Shown: positions 43,308 through 50,638 of the stretch, piece after piece
Position numbering within the stretch: position 1 is the first letter of the stretch
Layout: each line of letters starts with the position of its first letter
Assembly (NCBI GenBank): GCA_965222175.1
Contig: OZ244938.1
Span: 1,178,001-1,242,000, forward strand
Origin: NORP240 sp965222175
Lineage (GTDB): Bacteria; Pseudomonadota; Gammaproteobacteria; Pseudomonadales; Pseudohongiellaceae
Length of the DNA stretch: 64,000 nt
Reading direction: 5' to 3'
The notes under the pieces: generated by a model
Told to the model about the DNA's origin: nothing
The model's database searches: none
Seen by the model: the letters and a program-made list of their open reading frames with translations, nothing else
Position numbers and translations under genes: made by a program

Positions 43308-44045
43308 TCAACTGCAATCGTTTGCCGATTCCTTACCGTCAAGCCGGGACATGATCAGCGCCTGGACGGTGGACGACCTGAATTCCCTGCGGTAAAGCAC
43401 CAGTACGGTGAGTGCGCAGGCCAGCATGAATATCCAGGGATTGATAAACCAGCCCAGGACTGCCAGGGCAAAATAGTAGGCCCGCAGACCGAAATTATAG
43501 CTGTGAGCGGCCCGATCCAGGACCTTGGCCATCGCCTTGAAATCCCGTTCCTTGGCCACCGCCCGATAGTCCTCTGCCCTGTCGTAATACCTGACGGTAT
43601 TGAAGGATGAGCCGAACAGGATAAAGCAGAATCCGTATTGCCGGATGGACCAGGTAAAGGTGAAGAATCCGTAGGTGAAAATAACGATAAGCAGCAACAA
43701 CTTCAGCTGGATTACCTGGATAGAGGTTGCCGTGACGAAATTGAGTGAGCCCAGGTTCATGAAGATATCACTGGCCGTACTCAATACGCCGACGAGACTG
43801 GCAAGAATCAGCAGGGAAGTGGAAGCAAAGAAGGACACCTGTCGCTCCAGGCTTGCCAGAAGCTCCGAGTCGACTTCGCTCATACCGGTACGGCTGAGTT
43901 TTTCAATCCATTCCTTGCGAAACCGGTAAAGCACACTGGACAGGGTATCGGTGGTTTTGGCCGCACGTCGAGCAAAAGTTGAGTAACCGATCCAGCAGAC
44001 CAGGAACCAGGTGAAGGCGACGATGTCCAACAGGGTTAGTCCCAT
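43308..44045 (-). CDS. DUF599-family membrane protein
   Basis: A 245-residue protein with about four transmembrane segments (LLDIVAFTWFLVCWIGY, STSLLILASLVGVLS, LKLLLLIVIFTYGFFTF, and paired helices FALAVLGWFINPWIFMLACAL). The central RQYGFCFILFGS and RAAHSYNFGLRAYYFALA are characteristic of DUF599, an inner-membrane family of unknown function. Start ATG at 44045. Confidence 0.8.
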   Translation of the reverse strand: MGLTLLDIVAFTWFLVCWIGYSTFARRAAKTTDTLSSVLYRFRKEWIEKLSRTGMSEVDSELLASLERQVSFFASTSLLILASLVGVLSTASDIFMNLGSLNFVTATSIQVIQLKLLLLIVIFTYGFFTFTWSIRQYGFCFILFGSSFNTVRYYDRAEDYRAVAKERDFKAMAKVLDRAAHSYNFGLRAYYFALAVLGWFINPWIFMLACALTVLVLYRREFRSSTVQALIMSRLDGKESANDCS

Positions 44046-44188
44046 ACAGTGTCACTTGTTCCGGCGGTTTGGATAAAGTTCCAGGGTTGACTGACCGGCT
44101 GGTACAGGTCGCCAGTATAGCCAGGAATTGTGTCATTTTTCTGGCAGCGGCATTAAACACGAAATCAACTTCACCGGGCAACTAGTTT

Positions 44189-45706
44189 ATGCAGAAATCC
44201 CGCGATAACTCCGCCAGCCTGGTCGCTGTCAGCGATGTTCGCTTGCGCGTAAACCGCCGCAAGGTGCTGACAGTTGATGAGTTCACAATTCACCGTGGGG
44301 AACACTGGTGTGTTCTGGGCGGAAACGGCGCCGGGAAATCATTGCTGGCGCAATTGATCAGGGGGCAATTGCCACGAGCCCGGCAACATCTTCGATACAG
44401 CCCCGGTTTCGATCCGAAGTCGGATCTGGACGTGGTGTCCTTCGAAGAACAGCAGCAGCTCTGGGCGCGGGACAATCGACATGACATCAGTGAATTCAGC
44501 AGCGCGGCCAGTGATCCCGGTACGACGGTAAGGCAGCTGATCTGCAGGAATAACGGACCAGGTCTGCTGGCCAGTGAACCGGCCCGGGAGATACTGGCTG
44601 TATTGCAGATTGATTCGCTGCTGGAAAGTGGCATTCGCTATCTCTCTTCGGGACAGATCAGAAAAGCGATGCTTGCCAGGGCACTGTTGGGCCATGCAGC
44701 GCCACCCGGCCGTCTCCTGGTCCTGGATGATCCCCTGGAGGCAATCGACCGCCAGGCGCAGCCCGGGGTCCGCAACCTGTTGTCCCGGTGGATGTCCGGG
44801 GACAACGCCAGCCTGCTGCTGTGTCGTCGACAAGGAGAGGTGCTGCCGGGTATCACTCACCTGGCGTTGATGGAGGATCTGCAGCTGCTTGCCCAGGGTC
44901 CGGTTGACAAGGTCAGGGTCAGCAGGGACTTTACCAGGGTGGTCAAAAAACCCGCAGCTCAACCTGGCAGCATTCCGGTTATCAGGAACCGGCAGTCAGC
45001 GGTGACCGATCCGGTGGCACCGGTTCTGCTGGAAGAGGTATCAGCAGCCTACGGTGACACGCTGGTGTTAAACCGGGTCACCTGGCGAATGGAACCGGGA
45101 CAGCATACCCTGATCGAAGGACCAAACGGTTGTGGCAAGTCCACGCTGCTCAGCCTTATCGACGGCGAAAATCACAAGGCCTATGGCCAGCGGGTTACCC
45201 TGTTCGGCCGACGTCGGGGCAGTGGTGAGTCGGTGTGGGATATCAAGTCCCATTTCGGTGTAGTGTCCAATGAAATACACAACAAATACGTCAAGGGCTG
45301 GCGGGTTCTGGATGTGGTGGTGTCCGGTTACTACGATTCGGTCGGCCTTTATGACGACAGTGGCGCCAGTCAGGCCGAATACGCGCTGGCCTGGCTGCAG
45401 TCGCTGGGGCTGGCTGAACTATCCAGGGAATATTTCCATGAACTGTCGTTCGGGCAGCAGCGGCTGGTCCTGGTGGCGCGTGCCATGGTGAAAGCGCCGG
45501 ACGTACTGATTCTTGATGAGCCCTGCGTGGGACTGGATGATTATTACCGGCAGTTGGTATTGGCAGTGGTGGACTGTATCGCTGAACAGACGGAGACACA
45601 GTTGATTTATGTAAGCCACACGGAGGGAGAGGAGCCCGCGTGCATCAACCAGCGATTACGTTTCGAACCCGCTGCCGGTGGCGGCTATCACCTGGTGGAG
45701 CGCTAA
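44189..45706 (+). CDS. modF: ModF-like ABC ATPase with two nucleotide-binding domains
   Basis: A 505-residue protein without membrane segments, composed of two ABC ATPase domains. Walker A motifs are GGNGAGKS (44-51) and GPNGCGKS (311-318); signature motifs are LSSGQ and LSFGQ. TLFGRRRGSGESVWDIKSHF and the C-terminal CINQRLRFEPAAGG closely match E. coli ModF, a cytosolic protein linked with molybdate transport. The first site is weakened: LVLDDPLEA has Asp in place of the catalytic Glu and the H-loop histidine is absent, while the second keeps LDEP and YVSH. No modABC is adjacent, but molybdoenzyme genes lie on both sides. Confidence 0.85.
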   Translation: MQKSRDNSASLVAVSDVRLRVNRRKVLTVDEFTIHRGEHWCVLGGNGAGKSLLAQLIRGQLPRARQHLRYSPGFDPKSDLDVVSFEEQQQLWARDNRHDISEFSSAASDPGTTVRQLICRNNGPGLLASEPAREILAVLQIDSLLESGIRYLSSGQIRKAMLARALLGHAAPPGRLLVLDDPLEAIDRQAQPGVRNLLSRWMSGDNASLLLCRRQGEVLPGITHLALMEDLQLLAQGPVDKVRVSRDFTRVVKKPAAQPGSIPVIRNRQSAVTDPVAPVLLEEVSAAYGDTLVLNRVTWRMEPGQHTLIEGPNGCGKSTLLSLIDGENHKAYGQRVTLFGRRRGSGESVWDIKSHFGVVSNEIHNKYVKGWRVLDVVVSGYYDSVGLYDDSGASQAEYALAWLQSLGLAELSREYFHELSFGQQRLVLVARAMVKAPDVLILDEPCVGLDDYYRQLVLAVVDCIAEQTETQLIYVSHTEGEEPACINQRLRFEPAAGGGYHLVER

Positions 45707-45743
45707 CTGCAGGGTACGCGCAAGCCTGTGCGGCTAACGTCTG

Positions 45744-46172
45744 CTAACCCTTGATATAGCTTTCAAGCTGTTCGATGGTGGATTGTTGTTCCCGGATTAC
45801 GGCCTTCACCAGGTCGCCGATGGAAATTACCCCGGCCACCTTGCCACCGACGACCACGGGCAGGTGCCTGATGCGTCGCTGGCTCATCAGCGACAGTGCT
45901 TCATCGACCTGTTGTTGCGGGCTGGCGGTGACGACCTCGCTGGTCATGATGTCCTTTACCGGAGTCTCCTTGGAGGAACGACCCTTGAGGATTACCTCCC
46001 GGGCGTAGTCGCGCTCCGACACCACCCCGGCCAGTTGTTCCCCGTCCATAACCAGTAATGCTCCGACACGTCGGATGGCCATGACCTGGATGGCTTCAAA
46101 CACCGTCTGGTGCGGCGCCACTGACCAGATTTCTGAGCCCTTTTCGGCAAGAACCTGACTGACTGTACTCAT
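45744..46172 (-). CDS. CBS-domain pair protein
   Basis: A 142-residue soluble protein made of two CBS domains (about 10-65 and 75-135): GALLVMDGEQLAGVVSERDYAR and RIRHLPVVVGGKVAGVISIGDLV. Such stand-alone pairs usually bind adenine nucleotides and regulate partners. No other domain is attached, and the target is unknown. Confidence 0.9.
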   Translation of the reverse strand: MSTVSQVLAEKGSEIWSVAPHQTVFEAIQVMAIRRVGALLVMDGEQLAGVVSERDYAREVILKGRSSKETPVKDIMTSEVVTASPQQQVDEALSLMSQRRIRHLPVVVGGKVAGVISIGDLVKAVIREQQSTIEQLESYIKG

Positions 46173-46262
46173 ACCCCGTCTCCTGGTCCTGTTGTGGAAG
46201 TGGGGTGGCGGTGAGTGAATTCGCCGATGACGGTCCGGCGATTTCCGACAGGCAGAATGCTG

Positions 46263-46796
46263 CTAGTTACCGCGCGTCACTGTCACCCGGGCGAATCCCA
46301 CGTTGTTGATATAAAACCCCTGCCCGTCGTTGACGAAAAGCTTCAGATCACCGCTGCAGGGAGCCTGGTAGATATACGCACCGGTGTTTTCGTCAAACGG
46401 CAGATCGGTCAGTCCCACCAGGCTTTCCCGCCGGCAACCGTCCTGGTAGAACATCAGTTCAAACCAGCGATGCTGCCTTGACCGCTTGACCAGGGAAAGG
46501 GCATCCACGGGCATCTGGCTGTCGGCAAAACCCGCCGGTCCCAGGGGAGCGCCGTTCTCATCCGCGTCGATATCGCCGTCGATCCAATTGCTCACCAGCG
46601 GAATCTGCACACCGTAACTGGCGCCGCTGGCCAGGGTCAGCCCCGTCCTGGCAGCCGGGTCCGTGGTAAAAAAGCGAAATGTCGCCGACTGGCCCGGCGC
46701 CAGGGCTCGACCGGTATTGCCGGGCTCCTGGTCGATGTACATGCGCGCGTTACACGCGCCTAACAGGCCGAGAGTGAACAACAACAGGTAACGCAT
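46263..46796 (-). CDS. Lipoprotein of unknown function
   Basis: A 177-residue protein with a type II signal peptide ending in the lipobox LLGAC (lipidated Cys15), so it should be anchored in the outer or inner membrane. The mature part is beta-rich with two further cysteines (DGCRRESL and APCSGDL) that could form a disulfide. GAGGTGTAGTCC precedes the ATG. No family recognised. Confidence 0.7.
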   Translation of the reverse strand: MRYLLLFTLGLLGACNARMYIDQEPGNTGRALAPGQSATFRFFTTDPAARTGLTLASGASYGVQIPLVSNWIDGDIDADENGAPLGPAGFADSQMPVDALSLVKRSRQHRWFELMFYQDGCRRESLVGLTDLPFDENTGAYIYQAPCSGDLKLFVNDGQGFYINNVGFARVTVTRGN

Positions 46797-47142
46797 GGAC
46801 TACACCTCATTGGAATACGGTCTGGCACGGCTTTTCTGTTCAGGACTGTTTGAGGACAATTCGGGGCCAGTATGTCTTTCCCGGTCCGGGCCAGGCGCTC
46901 GCTCTTTCGTACTGTCGACATCTGTCCCCAGCTACCCTGAAGAGTGCCTGCCCCGGGTGAGCAGGTCAAGTTTTAAGAGGCCCCCCGACTGACCCTGGGA
47001 GTGGCCGGGGGGCCTCCGCTGCTCTACCGTGTTCCCACATAACCTGCTAAAGTCAACAGGCGGCAGGCTGCCGAACCGTGCTGTCATTCCCGGGAATCCA
47101 GCGCCTGTCCAGGTTTTTTCAACAGATAATCAGGGTGAGACC
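46797..47142. other. Intergenic region with a long GC hairpin
   Basis: These 346 bases hold a perfect 11-bp stem, GAGGCCCCCCG (46977-46987) with CGGGGGGCCTC (47006-47016), around an 18-base loop. There is no T-run after it, so a simple terminator is unlikely. No gene was found. Confidence 0.6.
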
Positions 47143-47715
47143 ATGAAAAGATTGGCCGTTTTGTTAGTGTCGTTGATGACGTCACTGACGGTGAATGCTC
47201 AGCAGGACGTGAATTCGGCGCTGCAGGAAATTACCAATTACCGGCAGTACACGCCGACTTTCGCCAGCGCCGGACAACCATCCCGGGAACAGTTCCAGGT
47301 AATCAGTGACCAGGGGTTCGAGCGGGTTGTGTACATTGCCTTCACCAACAATCGCAATGCGCTGCCCGATGAGGATCAGATCGTCAAGGGACTGGGCATG
47401 GAATACATGCAGATTCCGGTGGATTTTTCCAATCCGTTACCCAGCGAATTCTACGCCTTCGCCGATTCCATGCAGCGTAGCCCGGACAAGAAAACCCTGC
47501 TCCATTGCCAGGTCAACGCCCGGGCCACGGCATTCAGCTTTCTCTACCGGGTTATCTATCAGGATGTGCCCGTGGCAGAGGCCAAGGCGGACATGAACAG
47601 TGTCTGGCAGCCCAACGAGGTGTGGCGGGATTTTATCTTCGAAGTGCTGGCGCAGAACGGCAGATCACCGGATTGCCCGGACTGTGACTGGACGCCACCG
47701 CCGCCTCGTCAATAA
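47143..47715 (+). CDS. Exported protein tyrosine phosphatase-like protein
   Basis: A 190-residue protein with a signal peptide (LAVLLVSLMTSLTVNAQ, cleavage near residue 20), so the phosphatase fold should be periplasmic. FASAGQPSREQFQVISDQGF matches the DUF442/beta-lactamase-hydrolase-like phosphatase group. The active-site loop reads HCQVNAR (Cys122 to Arg127), spaced C-x4-R rather than the usual C-x5-R, so catalysis may be altered. Its C-terminus is proline rich with CPDC. The ATG at 47143 follows CAGGGTGAGACC. A terminator follows. Confidence 0.75.
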   Translation: MKRLAVLLVSLMTSLTVNAQQDVNSALQEITNYRQYTPTFASAGQPSREQFQVISDQGFERVVYIAFTNNRNALPDEDQIVKGLGMEYMQIPVDFSNPLPSEFYAFADSMQRSPDKKTLLHCQVNARATAFSFLYRVIYQDVPVAEAKADMNSVWQPNEVWRDFIFEVLAQNGRSPDCPDCDWTPPPPRQ

Positions 47716-47765
47716 GCCTGATCCGGGAAGGGTCCGGGATTCAGCCCGGGCTCCGTGGGAAAAAC

Positions 47766-47795
47766 AAAAAAGCCCCGCAACAGCGGGGCTTTTTT
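47766..47795. terminator. Bidirectional terminator
   Basis: AAAAAAGCCCCGC (47766-47778) pairs with GCGGGGCTTTTTT around the loop AACA. It ends the phosphatase-like gene on the plus strand and the copper monooxygenase gene (ending at 47837) on the minus strand. Confidence 0.93.
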
Positions 47796-47836
47796 ATGGT
47801 TTATGGCCTGTCACAACGGGCAGCTAAACAAGCCTG

Positions 47837-49708
47837 TCATTCGCCGCTCTGATCGCTGTATTTCCAGCTGTAAAAGCCCATGAACATCTCTTCCCAGCTC
47901 TGTTCTCCCCAGTACACCGTGGTGTTCGGATCCGGGTTATAAGCGTTCTGGGAGGAATTGTCGAAGGCCCCGCGGGCGACGATCCTGGTGCCCGCTGGAA
48001 CAAACAGGGGTTCCGCCAGGGCGTGGGTCAGCTGCCAGTTGAACGAGTAATTCGGCACTGACAGGAGCAATTCCTCGTTGCCGTCTGGGTAGACCGCAGT
48101 GAACTCCATGCGCTTGCCGCGGAAATGCATGTGCGGCATCAGGCTGTGGATATAGGCATCCTGGGGAACCACCGTTGATATTTCCATCTCGTGGTCCTTG
48201 GCCTGGGCCGGGATTGCTATATCAAAGGCATTGCCGATACCGCCGGCCATGCGTTCGGCAGGAATCTCCCCTTCCGGGTAAAAGTAGATGCCGATTTCCG
48301 TGGTGTCCACGGTTTCCTTGCCTGTGGTGGTGTAGTGCATTTGCAGGCTAAGGGAGGATCCGGCCTTCAATAGACCACCGGTACCATCCGGGTACATGTC
48401 CGACGCGGTGCCCGGCGCATAGCCGGCAACCGAGGCCTGGTCAGGGTCCCCGCTGGAACCGAGGAACAGGCCGATATTGGCGTCCGGTCCCAGCGCTTCC
48501 AGAATTTCATTGAAATTCGGTTGCTGGCCGGTGGCAGCTGCGGCAAACAGCATGGCCCGTACCGACTGGGCGCGCTCCTCCGGCAGGCCGTTGATCACCT
48601 CCATGAGGATTTCACCCGGATCGCGCAAGCCTTCCGGTGGCACTACCGAGGTGATGACATGGTGCACAACACTGGGATCGCCGGGTACGACTTCACTGCC
48701 GCGGATCCAGACGTCCTTTTCCAGACCCAGGTCAACGGGTATGTCCATGTAGTCGACGACGCCGGTTGCCGGAATCGACTGGGGTTCTATCTGGACCACC
48801 AGGTCCGGCTCCCCATGACTCCACTTGGTATCCGGCCAGGTGAGTTCCGCCAGGGGGTCCACGTCACCGTCCACCGGCGATCCGGCGTCCACCCAGTGGA
48901 TAAGGGTCTGCATTTCCGCATCTGCCAGGTTCATTTCATTGCGGATCCGGTGACCGACCTTGTTGTCAATCTGGCCGGGCGGCATACGCCGGGTCAGAAC
49001 CACTTCACGGATCATTGGTGACCAGCCCCGGGCTGCCAGGCTGCTGTCCAGCGCAAACGGCGCGATTCCGCCTGCCCGGTGACAGCTGGCACAGTTTTCC
49101 GCGATGATGGGGGCTACTTCGTCCACATAGGAGGGGATATCTGCCTGGTGGGCCGCCTTGACCGGAAAGCGGATTGCGGCACCTTCGGCGGCGGCGGTAA
49201 CCTGCACGTCACCGCTGGTGAGAAACTGGTCCAGAGCGTTGCCCAGGTGTTCCTTCACCGCTCCCCGGTAAACCACTTCGAAGGTCCTGGGGTCGTAGAT
49301 CACGGCTTCGCCAATCCGGGTTACACCCAGGGTTTCCGCAACCAACTGCGTATCGTCCATCAGTACCGGGGCTTCGATTCCCAGGCGGGCAGATTCTGCC
49401 AGTACGCTGTTCCGGTCAGTTTGCAGGCCGGGATTAAGCAGCATGAAGACCACGCCCCGATCCTGGTAGCGGGTCTTGAGATCCTGGAAAACTGGCAGAT
49501 TTTCACGGACTTCCGTGGCGCCGTTAGCCTGGACCATGAGCACGATAGCTCGCTGGTCATCGTACCAGGCCATGTGATGAAAGGTCCCCTGGTGATCGAT
49601 CAGGGCGAAATCACCAGCCCGTTCAGCGGCAGTCGCTGACGTGGCTATCGTGCTGGCGGTCACAATGGCCAGCGGCATCAGCATTCTTCCTAGTGTCTTC
49701 GATTTCAT
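47837..49708 (-). CDS. Redoxin-cytochrome c-copper monooxygenase (PHM-like) fusion, periplasmic
   Basis: A 623-residue exported protein (signal peptide to about residue 28). Residues 30-165 form a thioredoxin/redoxin-like domain whose cysteines are lost (MVQANGATEVREN). A single haem c site C206ASCH210 lies in a cytochrome-like stretch with MPPGQ. Residues 300-620 match type II ascorbate-dependent copper monooxygenases (PHM/DBH): His349-His350 (SVVHHVI) and His458 (LQMHYT) for one copper, His526 and His528 (LMPHMHFRGK) plus a Met near 608-610 for the other. All six expected copper ligands are visible. The reaction is probably an O2-dependent C-H hydroxylation fed by electrons through the haem; substrate unknown. 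The start at 49708 has GAGGGGAAAGAG upstream. Confidence 0.85.
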   Translation of the reverse strand: MKSKTLGRMLMPLAIVTASTIATSATAAERAGDFALIDHQGTFHHMAWYDDQRAIVLMVQANGATEVRENLPVFQDLKTRYQDRGVVFMLLNPGLQTDRNSVLAESARLGIEAPVLMDDTQLVAETLGVTRIGEAVIYDPRTFEVVYRGAVKEHLGNALDQFLTSGDVQVTAAAEGAAIRFPVKAAHQADIPSYVDEVAPIIAENCASCHRAGGIAPFALDSSLAARGWSPMIREVVLTRRMPPGQIDNKVGHRIRNEMNLADAEMQTLIHWVDAGSPVDGDVDPLAELTWPDTKWSHGEPDLVVQIEPQSIPATGVVDYMDIPVDLGLEKDVWIRGSEVVPGDPSVVHHVITSVVPPEGLRDPGEILMEVINGLPEERAQSVRAMLFAAAATGQQPNFNEILEALGPDANIGLFLGSSGDPDQASVAGYAPGTASDMYPDGTGGLLKAGSSLSLQMHYTTTGKETVDTTEIGIYFYPEGEIPAERMAGGIGNAFDIAIPAQAKDHEMEISTVVPQDAYIHSLMPHMHFRGKRMEFTAVYPDGNEELLLSVPNYSFNWQLTHALAEPLFVPAGTRIVARGAFDNSSQNAYNPDPNTTVYWGEQSWEEMFMGFYSWKYSDQSGE

Positions 49709-50208
49709 AACAGTCTCTTTCCCCTCGTACAGAGCAATTATTGGGTAATCCACCGCTGCAGGGCTGGCTTCGACTATTGCTTACCGGCGACTATCGGTGG
49801 AAGGTACCACGGCCAAGTTATTGCCAGTCGCGTTGTCTAGCCCATCGCCTGATTGGACAGGGATTCAGCAGCATCAGAAAACCGCTCAATAATACCCTTT
49901 CTCCCGGGAACCTGAAGCGCTTTCTTAGCAGTACGCAGGAATGCAGTATTCCGTTACCGGTTTTTGCAAATTGCAGCGGTTTTTGCCGCCATGACAGGTA
50001 TTTCTGTCATTCCGCGGCCAGCGGATTGATCTCCCGGGATCAGTAACTGATTTTTGCAACCGCTGTATCCCGCGTTTTTCGTGGCTTTACTCTGCCAGTG
50101 TGGCAGAATAGTGCGCAGGAAACTGAATATGCCTTTAAAGGCTGGGAAATTGCCTCTAGAATTCTTCCGTTCACGTGGTAATTCACCACTTTCAAACAGG
50201 AAGCCAGC

Positions 50209-50313
50209 ATGGCCAGAAAAATTAAATCATCGGCACCTGAACGACTCATTACCGGTGTCGCTGTTCCCGGTGCATTCGACGCCCGGGTTATTCCTTTGGA
50301 AACCGGCATTTAG
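50209..50313 (+). CDS. Possible 34-residue peptide
   Basis: ATG at 50209 follows CAGGAAGCCAGC, a plausible ribosome-binding site, and the frame runs M-A-R-K-I-K-S-S-A-P-E-R to a TAG at 50311. There is no hydrophobic segment or known motif. It may be chance. Confidence 0.25.
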   Translation: MARKIKSSAPERLITGVAVPGAFDARVIPLETGI

Positions 50314-50368
50314 ACAAGGTGATCTGCATTGCCAGCGAGTCGCGCCTTGCCAGAAACCTTGTCTGGCT

Positions 50369-50398
50369 CGCTGCAATGAGGTGAATTATCCGGACAGG
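50369..50398 (+). repeat. 30-base dispersed motif, copy 1
   Basis: CGCTGCAATGA, then GTGAAT, then CCGGACAGG, identical at 27 of 30 positions to 59469-59498 beside uvrA. Here it lies between a hairpin and a palindromic element, without the complementary left arm that the second copy has. Confidence 0.7.
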
Positions 50399-50404
50399 AC
50401 ACCA

Positions 50405-50546
50405 GCAGGCTGTTGCAAAACTATTGCGCTTGCCAATACGTCGTTGAAGGCTGTCTCAAATTGCTCATTTTCCCTGGGTAAACCGCGCGACCTGGACAGT
50501 TTTCGCCTCGTCCTGGCAGCGCTCATGACGTTTTTCGACAGCCTGC
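50405..50546. repeat. 142-bp quasi-palindromic element
   Basis: The ends GCAGGCTGTTGCAAAAC (50405-50421) and GTTTTTCGACAGCCTGC (50530-50546) are inverted copies with two mismatches, and the interior arms remain partly complementary (GCCAATACG with the reverse of the CGTCCTGGC region). It has the size and shape of a non-coding miniature mobile element. Confidence 0.7.
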
Positions 50547-50638
50547 CAGTCGCTACACCGCGCAGTGTCAGCGCCGTACTGCCAAGAGAAGTGATCCGGA
50601 AACCGCATCTGACCGGAAGCCCCGGCGGAGGATGAGTT

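Larger units (their letters stand above)
49709..50638. other. Long hairpin-rich intergenic region
   Basis: 930 bases without a convincing normal-size gene. Present are a 7-bp hairpin TCTGCCA/TGGCAGA (50091-50107), a nested hairpin at 50327-50378 (CATTGCCAGCGAG with CTCGCTGCAATG, inner GCCAGA/TCTGGC), a 30-base motif also found at 59469, a 142-bp palindromic element and one possible 34-codon gene. The next gene begins at 50639 with a strong GGAGG site. Confidence 0.6.
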
